56,287 nt of DNA from positions 1-56,287 of the forward strand of contig CALGLR010000041.1 in assembly GCA_937959395.1 (NCBI GenBank), read 5' to 3'. The first letter of the stretch is position 1, and every line of letters begins with the position of its first letter. The notes under the pieces were generated by a model. The model had not been told where the DNA came from and ran no database searches. It was given only the letters and a program-made list of their open reading frames with translations. Positions 47,441 through 56,287 of this stretch are shown here, in pieces. The translations under genes were made by a program, and so were the position numbers. Source of the DNA: an uncultured Flavobacteriaceae bacterium. GTDB taxonomy: Bacteria > Bacteroidota > Bacteroidia > Flavobacteriales > Flavobacteriaceae.

Positions 47441-48031
47441 TTAGGAAAATAGCTTACTATTCAACAACATTGGTATAACTAATCCAACGACTATTGCAGA
47501 AATCACCATAATCCAATCGCGTTTTGAAAACCTAAAAATAGTTTGAATTAAATAGCCCAAAAATAAGACTATAAAAACAATTATAATTTGTGCAATTTCT
47601 ATTCCTAAAGCAAATTCTAAAAGTGTTACTAATTTACTATCACTTTTACCTACTAATAATCTAAATTCTCTTGCAAAACCAAAACCATGGATCAATCCAA
47701 AGAATAAGGTTGAAAAAAACAAAATACCTAACTTCTCTTTTTGAGCACCTTTACCTGCTGTAAAAATATTGAATAACGCTATGATTAGAATCGTTATAGG
47801 AATTAGAAACTCGATTACATTTGCCGATATTTTCACTACGCCATATGCTGCCAAAATTAAAGAAAGCGTATGCCCAATGGTAAATAGTGTTACTAAAAGC
47901 AATATACGTTTCCAGTCTTTAAACAAATAAGGGAGCGTTAAAACGATTAGAAACAAAACATGGTCGTAAGCATTTATATCTAGTACATGATTTGTACCGT
48001 ACTTAATATTAAACCAAAAATTATCTAGCAT
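47441..48031 (-). CDS. HupE/UreJ-family membrane protein
   Basis: A ~196-residue inner membrane protein with six helices. Motifs of the HupE/UreJ_2 family: NHVLDINAYDHVLFLIVLTLPY near the N-terminus, LFTIGHTLSLILAAYG and LIHGFGFARE; the His and Asp in them may bind metal. I place the start at 48031 (MLDNFWFN), where family members usually begin; an upstream start at 48079 would add a hydrophobic 16 residues. Relatives are linked to nickel or cobalt uptake, but no nickel enzyme is seen here. Confidence 0.85.
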   Translation of the reverse strand: MLDNFWFNIKYGTNHVLDINAYDHVLFLIVLTLPYLFKDWKRILLLVTLFTIGHTLSLILAAYGVVKISANVIEFLIPITILIIALFNIFTAGKGAQKEKLGILFFSTLFFGLIHGFGFAREFRLLVGKSDSKLVTLLEFALGIEIAQIIIVFIVLFLGYLIQTIFRFSKRDWIMVISAIVVGLVIPMLLNSKLFS

Positions 48032-48207
48032 AAAAAGAATGTATATGGATATAATCAAATATACAAAAGAAAAAATCACAATAAATAATTTTAGGATCGA
48101 AGTCTAAAACAGATTAGAGTCTATACTATAAAACATTTTTCATTACACCTTTTTTACTTCTCCCAAAATTCTTAGCATATATCTTATAAATTGCGTAATT
48201 TTAAACT

Positions 48208-48648
48208 ATGAGAATTTTCTTATGTATCATTATTTTTGGTTTAATTTGGTGTTGTTCATCACCAAAAGAAGCACTTAATATTAAGCCGCAAGAAGAAGCC
48301 TTATTTCAAAAAAAGGAGAAGGATACGATTCATATTGGAGACAAAGATTCTGAATATGAAATTACCATTATTGATCCAGGTTTTAATTTTTGGCTAAAAA
48401 GTATTGCACGTCAAAAAGGCTATTATTCTCAGAATTTTTTGGAAAACAGAAATAGAATAATGGTAATAGAATGGAATCAAAGAGTAATACAACCTTCTCG
48501 TTTTAATCCAAACTTATATGAAATGCAGATTGATTATAATTCCAATATAGATTATGGTTATGATGTAAATTATAAACTCTACAATTATTTTATTTATTTT
48601 CAACGTAAATACAAACAACGTTTAGGACCATTTCTTCCTCGTCTTTAA
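48208..48648 (+). CDS. DUF6146-like small lipoprotein
   Basis: A 146-residue lipoprotein (FGLIWCCSS, Cys ~16-17) with a short acidic/Lys linker and a globular body (YEITIIDPGFNFWLKS, GYYSQNFLENRNRIMVIEWNQR, NYFIYFQRKYKQRLG). This is the conserved pattern of a flavobacterial family (DUF6146 as I recall it) of unknown function. Alone between the HupE/UreJ gene and the giant protein. Confidence 0.8.
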   Translation: MRIFLCIIIFGLIWCCSSPKEALNIKPQEEALFQKKEKDTIHIGDKDSEYEITIIDPGFNFWLKSIARQKGYYSQNFLENRNRIMVIEWNQRVIQPSRFNPNLYEMQIDYNSNIDYGYDVNYKLYNYFIYFQRKYKQRLGPFLPRL

Positions 48649-48764
48649 TTTTTTTCATTCTAAACTCGTCATTTCATCCATTTTTCTTGCTACTTTATCG
48701 ATGCTTAACTATCTTTATGGTAGTAAATATCTCCCTTATACTTTTTCATCTAAACATTTTGAAC

Positions 48765-51700
48765 ATGAAAAGAAATTACTTTCTAGTTTTATTTACATTT
48801 TTTTTATTTAGCAATTCAATATATTCTCAGCTAAGCGACTTACACTATTTACCACCTTTAAAGCAAGGCGGAAATAACCAAGCCATTTCACAACAAGCAT
48901 ATTATTTATCTACACCAGAAGCTACTGCTTTTAATGTTGATGTTTATCAAGGTATTAACCTCGTACCTATAGCCACTATTAGCATTTCCAGCGCTACATC
49001 TGGAAAATATGACGTCGCAAATGGTGATAATAATATCTCTTTAGTATCAAACGCTAATACGGGAATTAAACTCATGAATAGTGGTTTGCGTTTTGAATCT
49101 CAAGGCGGTGAAAAATTCTATGTTAATTATAGAGGGAGATCTGGAGCACAGGGCACTTCATTAACTTCTAAAGGAAGAGCTGCAGCTGGAACAAGCTTTA
49201 AATGGGGAGGAATCCCAAATAGAGGAACTCAAAACAGCTTGACTACAAGTCTTGGTATTATGGCTACAGAGCCTGGAACTATTGTTACTATTTTTGGTTA
49301 TGATCCAGGGTGTGAGTTTAGATTAGGAACAAATGCAGGAGGCATAACCTCAGACACCTATACTTTACCAACACTTAATGCTGGAGAAACGTTTGTTTTA
49401 GAAGCTGTGAAAGCACAAACCGCTGCAAATGTAGATGGTTGGCTTGGAGCTACAATACAATCAAACAAAAAAATTGTAATTAGTAATGGTGGCCTTAATG
49501 TTGGTGTAAGAACTGGAGCAGCTGGCCGGGATGCAGGTATAGATCAACCTGTACCAGAAAATGTATTAGGTAGAGAATATGTATTTATAAGAGGTAACGG
49601 TGCGGCAAATAATGAAACCGAGTTCCCAATTATTATTGCCACTGCAAATAATACCGAAATATTTGTAAATGGATCAGCAACACCAATAGCGACTCTTAAT
49701 AATGGCGATTATTTTGAAATTCCTGGCTCAAATTATTCTGCAAACACACCGGGCGCAAGTATGCATGTAACAACTTCCAAAGACGCCTATGCCTATCAAT
49801 GTCTAACAGGTGCTTCACAATACTACACTCTTGGTCTTAATTTTATAGCACCAGTAAATTGTTTATTGCCTCCTGTTTTAGACAATATTGCAAATATTAG
49901 AGATGTAGATGGCAAAAATTTTAATGGAGGAATTACTATAATTGCTGCTACAAGTACTCCAGATGGCAATATTTCTGTAACTGATGCCAATGGCACAAAC
50001 ACCTATACTTCATCACCTGTAATTGGTACGACAGATTGGAAATCCTTTTTTATTACAGGACTTACTGGAGATGTTTCTGTAAGTTCTACAGGCCCAATAG
50101 CTGTTGGTTTTTTAGGTGCTAGTGGAGCTGCTGGTTTAGCAGGCTATTTTTCTGGATTTGATAGTGTCCCAATAGTTGAATTAGATGTTTCAGGAGGCGG
50201 TTGTTTGCCTGGCTCAGACACTTTTGAAATCACAGGAAGTTATGATGCTTACCAATGGTTTCAAAATGGAGTGTTTATAGCTGGAGCAACCACTAGTGTT
50301 TTTACACCTACTGAACCTGGAGATTTTTACGTACAAGTAACTAGAGGAACCTGTACATACGATTCTTCTGTATTATCGGTATATAATTGTGATCCAGAAA
50401 TTGTACTTACAAAAACGGTAGATGCAACGCCTGTTCTTGAAGGCGATACCGTAACTTTTACCGTAACCGTTGAAAGTCTGGGAGTAAATCCAGTCACTAA
50501 TTTAGTTATTAATGATCTTTTACCTCCAGAACTTACCTTTGTAAGTGGCACTCCCTCTTTCGGGACATGGACAGCTCCAGATTGGACTATAGGAACCATG
50601 TTTAGTGGTGAAGTTCATTCTATAGATATTGTAGCCACGGTAAATGAAGTAAGCGCAGCTACTACAGTTACAAACACTATTTCTAACTCTCAAACGTTAC
50701 CAGAGGCCGATGTTTTAACTGATGATGACACCGAAGATGTAGCTATTATTAATAGTGAAATTGAAGTTACAAAAGTAGATAGAGCTGCAACAGCAGCACC
50801 AGGAGATGGAAGTTATGATACAGTAGGAGAACTTATCACCTATGATTTTGTAGTAACAAATACAGGATCAACGCCATTAACAAATATAACAATAACAGAT
50901 CCTAATGTTGTTGCCGGAAGCATAACACCAGCATCTATAGCAAATTTAGCAGTTGGTGCTACAGCAAACTTTACAGCAACACACGCTATAACTCAAGCAG
51001 ATTTAGAGGCAGATCAAGTTGTTAATTCAGCTACAGCTAACGCAACATTATCAAACGGATTCATGATTTCTGATGTTTCAGATGATCCAGACGATCCTAA
51101 TAATGCTGTAGACGATCCAACAATTACACCTTTAGATCAAAAAGGAAGTATAGAAATAGAAAAAATAGCTCAGCCTGCACCAGATGGATTGTACGACACT
51201 CTTGGAGAAGTTATTACTTATGAAATTACGGTTATTAATACTGGTAATGTAAGTCTTAATAATGTGACTGTAACAGACCTCAATGCAGATCCAGGTAGTA
51301 TCATGCCGACATCTGTAGCTAACTTACCCGTTGGAGCTTCAGCAATTTTCACTGCAGAACATACTATTATTCAAGATGATTTTGATAATGGAAACACAAC
51401 AAATACAGCTAATGCTAGTGGTGAAGAACCAGTAGAAGGAACTATTGTAATGGATGATTCAGACGATCCAACAACTACTGCTCCAAATGATCCTACAGTG
51501 GTGAGTATTCCTCAACTAGGACAATTAGATGTTACAAAAGTAAGCGCACCTCCTGCAGATGGTGCTTTTGATACTGTTGGAGAAGTCATCACTTATACTA
51601 TTATTGCTACAAGTGTAGGAAACGTTACCTTAACAAATGTAAATGTAGTAGATCCTAATGCAGATACAATTACCCTGCAAAGCACAACTGGTACAGACAC

Positions 51701-54700
51701 AGGAACTGATGATATTGTAGACAGTATGGAACCATTAGATACGGCTACTTTTATTGCTACACACATAATAACTCAAGACGATTTAGATAATGCAGAAGTC
51801 GTAAACACGGCTACAGTTGGAGGACAAGATCCAGGATTAGGAAGTGTCACAGATTTATCTGATGATCCAAATAATCCTAATAACAGTGTCGATGATCCAA
51901 CTATAGTCCCATTAGTATCTACGCCTTCTTTAGCTGTAACGAAACTTGCTGATGATGATTCTAATGTTGCTGAAGGACAAACAGTAACCTATACTTACAC
52001 TGTTACTAATGATGATAACGTGACTATAGAAAACGTAAGTATTAGCGATGTTCATGTTGCAGATGGAACAATTACGACTCCTGCGCTTCAAACTACAACT
52101 GGTACAGATGTAGATAATTCAGATAATGAAATTGATTCATTAGCACCCGGAGAAACAGGAACCTGGACTGCAACTTATGTGGTTACTGCTAATGATATTA
52201 TAAACCAAACAGATATTACAAATACGGTAACTGTAACAGGAAACCCTAAAACAGGAATGCTTATAGATCCCACTGCAGATGAAGTCGTTACAGTTCATCC
52301 AATTGACACGATATGTAGTGACGCGATTCTTAATCACGATTTAACAGCTGATGTGAATCTTCCTGGTGGCACATTTAGTTGGTTAGCGGCAGACAATCCA
52401 GATGTTACTGGAGAAACAATAGTTGCTTCTACTGCAACTTCGATTACTGATGCTTTAACAAATACTTCTGGAGCAGTACAAATGGTGACTTACACCATAA
52501 ATGCCTCAGATGCTGGAGCAGTATTACAAGATACTTATGTCTATATTGTAACTGTAAATCCAGAGCCTTTTGTTGCAACGCCACCTACAGAAATTGTTTG
52601 TAGTGATATCGCATTAAATCATGATCTTACGGCAGATGTTAACCTTACAGGAACAACATTCTCTTGGTTAGCGGCAGATAATGCTAATGTAACCGGAGAA
52701 ACAGCAGCAGCTTCTACTGCAACTTCTATTACAGATACATTAACGAATACTTCTGGAGTAGCAGAAGATGTAACCTACACTATTACACCAACTTCGGCAG
52801 ATGGTTGTGCAGGTGATCCATATACATATATTGTAACCGTAAACCCAGAACCCTCCATTGTAACACCACCTACAGAAACAGTATGTAGTGACGTTGCTTT
52901 GGCTCATGATTTAACTACTGATATTGCTCTTCCAGGTACAACATTTTCTTGGTTAGCAGCAGATAATACCAATATTACAGGAGAAACAACAACAGCTTCT
53001 ACTACAACTTCGATTACAGACACATTAACGAACACTTCTGGAATAGCAGAAGACGTAACTTATACAATTACACCGACATCAGCTGATGGTTGTGATGGAA
53101 ATCCATATACGTATATCGTAACTGTAAACCCTGAACCTTTCGTAGCAACGCTGCCAACAGAAACAGTATGTAGTGATGCTACATTAGCTCATGACTTAGT
53201 TGCTGATGTTAATATCGTAGGAACAACCTTCTCTTGGTTAGCGGCAGATAACGCTAATGTTACTGGAGAAACGACTACAACTTCTACAGCTACAAACATT
53301 ACAGATACTTTAAATAATATTTCAGGAAATGTACAAACCGTGACTTATACTATAACTCCGACTTCTATAAGTGGTTGTGTAGGGGATCCATATACATATG
53401 TAGTCACTCTTAATCCTGAACCATTTGTTGCAACACCTCCTACTGAAACAGTATGTAGCAACGTCGCTTTAAGTCATGATTTATCAGCAGATGTTAATTT
53501 AATAGGCACAACCTTTTCTTGGTTAGCTACAGATAATACAAATGTTACTGGAGAAACGACTACAACTTCTTCAGCAAGTACAATTACAGATGCTTTAGTA
53601 AATACAACAACGACTTCACAAGTTGTGATTTATACCATTACTCCTACTTCTAATACTAGTTGTCCTGGAGATGCATATGTTTATACAGTAACAGTAGATC
53701 CTGAGCCTACAATTACTAATTTAACATCGAATACAGATATTTGTAGTGGTGAAGACGCCATATTTACAGTTACAGGAACACCTTCAACCGTTTTAACTTA
53801 TAATCTTGATGGTAACTCTAATCAAACAATAACTTTAAATGCATTTGGGTCTGCCACTATTACTAATTCTTCAGTGACTAGTGATACGACCATAAATTTA
53901 GTTGAATTAGAATATGCTTCTACTAACTGTGTAGCTTCGCTTTCAAATTCTACAACTGTTATTGTTAACCCAAATCCTGAATTAACAACTTTTAGTGATC
54001 TCATTGAATGTCAAGCTGGTCAAACTTTAGATGCTAATAATGCTATTACATTTGGACCAAACATAACCGTACAATGGTTTGATGCATTAACTGGTGGAGC
54101 ACTAGTTTCTTCACCTACTTTATTTGGACCAACCGGAAATATATCTATTTCTTATTTTGCTGAATTAACAGATACAAGTACAACATGTGTTAACCCTATA
54201 CGAACAGAAATTACATTAACTTTAGTAGAACCTCCATTTCCAGATTTTTTCGAAACGGTTTGTTCTGATGAAGCCTTAAATGTTAATATTTCTTCATTTT
54301 CTTCAACCTATACTGTAACTTCTTCAGATGAAACTAATGTGCCTGCAGGTCCAAATCGTCCAATAGCAGATTCTGTCAATATAACCGATACTTATACAAA
54401 TACTACAGGAGCACCAGTCACAATAACGTATACTGTAACAATTGTAACTCCAGTAGCATGTGCTGGACAAGTATTTGATGTTGAAGTTATCATAAACCCA
54501 GAACCTTTCGTAGCAACTCCACCTACTGAAACGGTTTGTAGTGATATCGCTTTAAATCATGATTTAAATACAGATGTAGATCTTGCCGGGTCAACCTTCT
54601 CTTGGCTTTCGGCTGATAATACAAATGTTGTTGGAGAAACAATAACTGCCTCTAATTCAAATTCAATTACAGATACACTTACGAATACTTCTGGGTCTGT

Positions 54701-56287
54701 ACAAACAGTAACCTATACGATTACTCCGACTTCAGCTGATGGTTGTGAAGGCGATCCATATACCTATGTTGTGACAATTAACCCTGAACCATTCGTAGCA
54801 ACTCTACCTACTGAAACGGTTTGTAGTGATATTGCACTGAATCACGATCTAAACTTAGATGTCAATCTCACTGGAACGACATTCTCTTGGCTAGCTGCTG
54901 ATAATACCAATGTCACTGGAGAGACAACTACAACTTCTACTGCAACTTCAATTACTGATACACTTACTAATACATCTGGTGTTGTACAAACTATAACCTA
55001 CACCATTACTCCGACTTCAGCAGATAGTTGTGTAGGGGATCCATATACATATGTGGTAACAGTTAACCCTGAACCGTTTGTAGTTACGCCGCCTACAGAT
55101 ACGACTTGTAGTAATATCGCTTTAAATCATGACCTTACTGCGGATGTTAATCTTACCGGTGTGACTTTCTCTTGGTTAGCACTTATTGATAATCCAGATG
55201 TTGCAGGTGAAACCACAACAACTTCTACTGCAACTTCAATTACTGATACGCTTACAAATACATCGGGAGCTGTACAAACAGTAACCTATACCGTTACACC
55301 GACCTCAGCTACTGGTTGTGCAGGTGATTCGTATAACTATGTGGTAACTATAAACCCAGAACCATTTGTGACAACACCGCCTACAGATACGACTTGTAGT
55401 GATGTTGTATTAAATCACGACCTAAATACTGATGTTAATCTTACTGGAGCCACTTTCTCTTGGTTAGCACTTATTGATAATCCAGATGTTACAGGTGAGA
55501 CATTAACAACGCCTTCTACTGCAACTTCAATTACAGATACACTTACAAACACATCGGGAACTGTACAAACAGTTACTTATACCATTACTCCAACCTCTGC
55601 AAATAGCTGTTTAGGTAATTCGTATACTTATGTGGTTACTATAAACCCGGAACCATTCGTGGCAACACCTCCTACAGATACCATTTGTAGTGATAATGAA
55701 CTTAATCATAATCTTACAACAGATGTTGATCTTACTGGAGTAACCTTCTCTTGGCTTGCAGCTGATAATCCTAATGTTAATGGAGAAACAATTACAGCCT
55801 CTACAGATGAATCTATTGTAGACATATTAGAGAATACATCAGGTGCCGTTCAAGTGGTAACCTATACTATTACGCCAACTTCAGCAGATGGTTGTGCGGG
55901 TGATCCTTATACTTATGTCGTAAATATAAATCCAAAACCATTTGTAGCAACACCCCCTACAGATACGACTTGTAGTGATGTTGCTTTAAATCATGATCTT
56001 ACTACTGATGTGAACCTTACTGGAGTGACTTTCTCTTGGCTCGCTGCTGATAATACTGACGTTACTGGAGAAACCGCTACCGCTTCTACAGCGACTTCAA
56101 TTACGGATACATTGACTAACACATCAGGTGCTGTACAAACAGTAACCTATACGATTACACCAACTTCGGCTAGTCCAGATAGTTGTCTAGGCGATCCTTA
56201 TACTTATGTCGTAACTATTAACCCGGAACCGTTTGTGGCAACGCCACCTACAGATACGGTTTGTAGTGATGTTGCCTTAAATCATGA
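48765..56287 (+). CDS. Giant multi-domain secreted adhesin-like protein, 3' end outside window
   Basis: The frame from ATG 48765 stays open for 2,507 codons to the window edge. Signal peptide (~1-22, ending SNSIYSQ). Residues ~25-460 match the IgGFc-binding-like head of flavobacterial surface proteins (GTDFYVAFP is replaced, but LNAGETFVLEA and ISVTDANGT are seen). An Ig-like unit (~480-542, YDAYQWFQNG) follows, then five DUF11/DUF7507 repeats (~544-1180; TKVDRAAT, YDTVGELITYDFVVTNTG) and PKD/Ig-like repeats of 95 residues (~1180 onwards), interrupted at ~1645-1925 by divergent units. T9SS export is expected, but the C-terminal tail is not in view. Likely adhesion or gliding. Confidence 0.95.
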   Translation, partial: MKRNYFLVLFTFFLFSNSIYSQLSDLHYLPPLKQGGNNQAISQQAYYLSTPEATAFNVDVYQGINLVPIATISISSATSGKYDVANGDNNISLVSNANTGIKLMNSGLRFESQGGEKFYVNYRGRSGAQGTSLTSKGRAAAGTSFKWGGIPNRGTQNSLTTSLGIMATEPGTIVTIFGYDPGCEFRLGTNAGGITSDTYTLPTLNAGETFVLEAVKAQTAANVDGWLGATIQSNKKIVISNGGLNVGVRTGAAGRDAGIDQPVPENVLGREYVFIRGNGAANNETEFPIIIATANNTEIFVNGSATPIATLNNGDYFEIPGSNYSANTPGASMHVTTSKDAYAYQCLTGASQYYTLGLNFIAPVNCLLPPVLDNIANIRDVDGKNFNGGITIIAATSTPDGNISVTDANGTNTYTSSPVIGTTDWKSFFITGLTGDVSVSSTGPIAVGFLGASGAAGLAGYFSGFDSVPIVELDVSGGGCLPGSDTFEITGSYDAYQWFQNGVFIAGATTSVFTPTEPGDFYVQVTRGTCTYDSSVLSVYNCDPEIVLTKTVDATPVLEGDTVTFTVTVESLGVNPVTNLVINDLLPPELTFVSGTPSFGTWTAPDWTIGTMFSGEVHSIDIVATVNEVSAATTVTNTISNSQTLPEADVLTDDDTEDVAIINSEIEVTKVDRAATAAPGDGSYDTVGELITYDFVVTNTGSTPLTNITITDPNVVAGSITPASIANLAVGATANFTATHAITQADLEADQVVNSATANATLSNGFMISDVSDDPDDPNNAVDDPTITPLDQKGSIEIEKIAQPAPDGLYDTLGEVITYEITVINTGNVSLNNVTVTDLNADPGSIMPTSVANLPVGASAIFTAEHTIIQDDFDNGNTTNTANASGEEPVEGTIVMDDSDDPTTTAPNDPTVVSIPQLGQLDVTKVSAPPADGAFDTVGEVITYTIIATSVGNVTLTNVNVVDPNADTITLQSTTGTDTGTDDIVDSMEPLDTATFIATHIITQDDLDNAEVVNTATVGGQDPGLGSVTDLSDDPNNPNNSVDDPTIVPLVSTPSLAVTKLADDDSNVAEGQTVTYTYTVTNDDNVTIENVSISDVHVADGTITTPALQTTTGTDVDNSDNEIDSLAPGETGTWTATYVVTANDIINQTDITNTVTVTGNPKTGMLIDPTADEVVTVHPIDTICSDAILNHDLTADVNLPGGTFSWLAADNPDVTGETIVASTATSITDALTNTSGAVQMVTYTINASDAGAVLQDTYVYIVTVNPEPFVATPPTEIVCSDIALNHDLTADVNLTGTTFSWLAADNANVTGETAAASTATSITDTLTNTSGVAEDVTYTITPTSADGCAGDPYTYIVTVNPEPSIVTPPTETVCSDVALAHDLTTDIALPGTTFSWLAADNTNITGETTTASTTTSITDTLTNTSGIAEDVTYTITPTSADGCDGNPYTYIVTVNPEPFVATLPTETVCSDATLAHDLVADVNIVGTTFSWLAADNANVTGETTTTSTATNITDTLNNISGNVQTVTYTITPTSISGCVGDPYTYVVTLNPEPFVATPPTETVCSNVALSHDLSADVNLIGTTFSWLATDNTNVTGETTTTSSASTITDALVNTTTTSQVVIYTITPTSNTSCPGDAYVYTVTVDPEPTITNLTSNTDICSGEDAIFTVTGTPSTVLTYNLDGNSNQTITLNAFGSATITNSSVTSDTTINLVELEYASTNCVASLSNSTTVIVNPNPELTTFSDLIECQAGQTLDANNAITFGPNITVQWFDALTGGALVSSPTLFGPTGNISISYFAELTDTSTTCVNPIRTEITLTLVEPPFPDFFETVCSDEALNVNISSFSSTYTVTSSDETNVPAGPNRPIADSVNITDTYTNTTGAPVTITYTVTIVTPVACAGQVFDVEVIINPEPFVATPPTETVCSDIALNHDLNTDVDLAGSTFSWLSADNTNVVGETITASNSNSITDTLTNTSGSVQTVTYTITPTSADGCEGDPYTYVVTINPEPFVATLPTETVCSDIALNHDLNLDVNLTGTTFSWLAADNTNVTGETTTTSTATSITDTLTNTSGVVQTITYTITPTSADSCVGDPYTYVVTVNPEPFVVTPPTDTTCSNIALNHDLTADVNLTGVTFSWLALIDNPDVAGETTTTSTATSITDTLTNTSGAVQTVTYTVTPTSATGCAGDSYNYVVTINPEPFVTTPPTDTTCSDVVLNHDLNTDVNLTGATFSWLALIDNPDVTGETLTTPSTATSITDTLTNTSGTVQTVTYTITPTSANSCLGNSYTYVVTINPEPFVATPPTDTICSDNELNHNLTTDVDLTGVTFSWLAADNPNVNGETITASTDESIVDILENTSGAVQVVTYTITPTSADGCAGDPYTYVVNINPKPFVATPPTDTTCSDVALNHDLTTDVNLTGVTFSWLAADNTDVTGETATASTATSITDTLTNTSGAVQTVTYTITPTSASPDSCLGDPYTYVVTINPEPFVATPPTDTVCSDVALNH
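52303..53711 (+). repeat. First block of 285-bp coding repeats (5 units)
   Basis: The codons of the recurring CSD (TGTAGTGAT-like) start at 52314, 52599, 52884, 53169 and 53454, steps of exactly 285 bp. Each unit encodes 95 residues with conserved NHDL, FSWLAADN, GET, TYTITPTSADGC and VNPEPFVATPPTE segments. DNA identity is moderate, with silent changes, so the units are kept in register by selection or gene conversion. Confidence 0.92.
54526..56287 (+). repeat. Second block of 285-bp coding repeats (7 units, last one cut)
   Basis: Repeat cysteines at 54537, 54822, 55107, 55395, 55686, 55971 and 56262: steps of 285, 285, 288, 291, 285 and 291 bp. The extra 3 or 6 bp are one or two inserted codons in loops (for example ALIDNPDV instead of AADNPDV). 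The last unit runs out of the window, so the array is longer. Confidence 0.92.

Noticed and set aside
48037-48079. Longer N-terminus for the HupE/UreJ-like protein
   Set aside because: Family members usually begin at the MxxFW-type start found at 48031; the extra stretch is hydrophobic without a clear role. Not excluded.
50327-54004. Small minus-strand ORFs opposite the giant gene
   Set aside because: They are shadows in the antisense frame of repetitive coding DNA, without family features or promoters.
52303-56287. CRISPR- or satellite-like array suggested by evenly spaced repeats
   Set aside because: The repeats are 285 bp, lie in one open frame and encode conserved domains with synonymous changes.

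Overview
The window is AT-rich chromosomal DNA from a marine-type member of the Flavobacteriia (Bacteroidota). Signs of this are a SusC/SusD pair, secreted proteases ending in type IX secretion (T9SS) sorting tails, TonB receptors with carboxypeptidase-like N-termini, TAnnTTTG-type promoters, few Shine-Dalgarno sequences, and several Bacteroidota-restricted families (DUF3109, DUF6146, DUF6503-like). I cannot name the genus. No rRNA, tRNA or CRISPR array was seen.

Layout. 1-2.7 kb is accessory DNA: the 3' end of an RHS polymorphic toxin with a one-base-overlapping immunity gene, an XRE regulator, and a REP-associated tyrosine transposase (RAYT) flanked by four copies of its likely REP palindrome. 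2.7-8.0 kb holds a GldM-like secreted protein and a SusC/SusD pair. 8.2-21.4 kb is mainly housekeeping (aspS, tadA, dxs, dgt) interleaved with two large M36 metallopeptidases carrying T9SS tails. 21.4-31 kb looks like a phosphate-acquisition island: TonB receptor plus lipoprotein, OprO/P-like porin, PiT transporter with a PhoU-like tail, and an OmpA-like lipoprotein. Three promoters here carry 11-bp-phased TTAACA-like arrays ending exactly 13 bp before a TTTG box. One of them drives no protein gene but a roughly 110-nt unit closed by a strong terminator, a candidate phosphate-responsive small RNA.

31-48.7 kb holds a MITE-like palindromic element, a frameshifted DUF6503-like gene, an RDD membrane protein, class Ia ribonucleotide reductase (nrdB, nrdA), a LytTR response regulator with two tandem LytS-type kinases sharing a near-identical core but different sensors, DUF3109, an M57 lipoprotein protease, a MarC operon, an S41 protease with a dCMP deaminase, a HupE/UreJ-like protein and a DUF6146 lipoprotein.

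48.8 kb to the end is one open reading frame of more than 2,500 codons without a stop: a giant secreted adhesin-like protein with an IgGFc-binding-like head, DUF11/DUF7507-type repeats and two blocks of 95-residue PKD/Ig-like repeats. It runs off the window.

How the genes may work together: the 21-31 kb genes form a plausible outer-membrane-to-cytoplasm phosphate uptake route under one regulator. The M36 proteases, the giant protein and the SusCD pair are surface or secreted functions. nrdAB, dgt and the dCMP deaminase all act on dNTP pools but are not in one operon.
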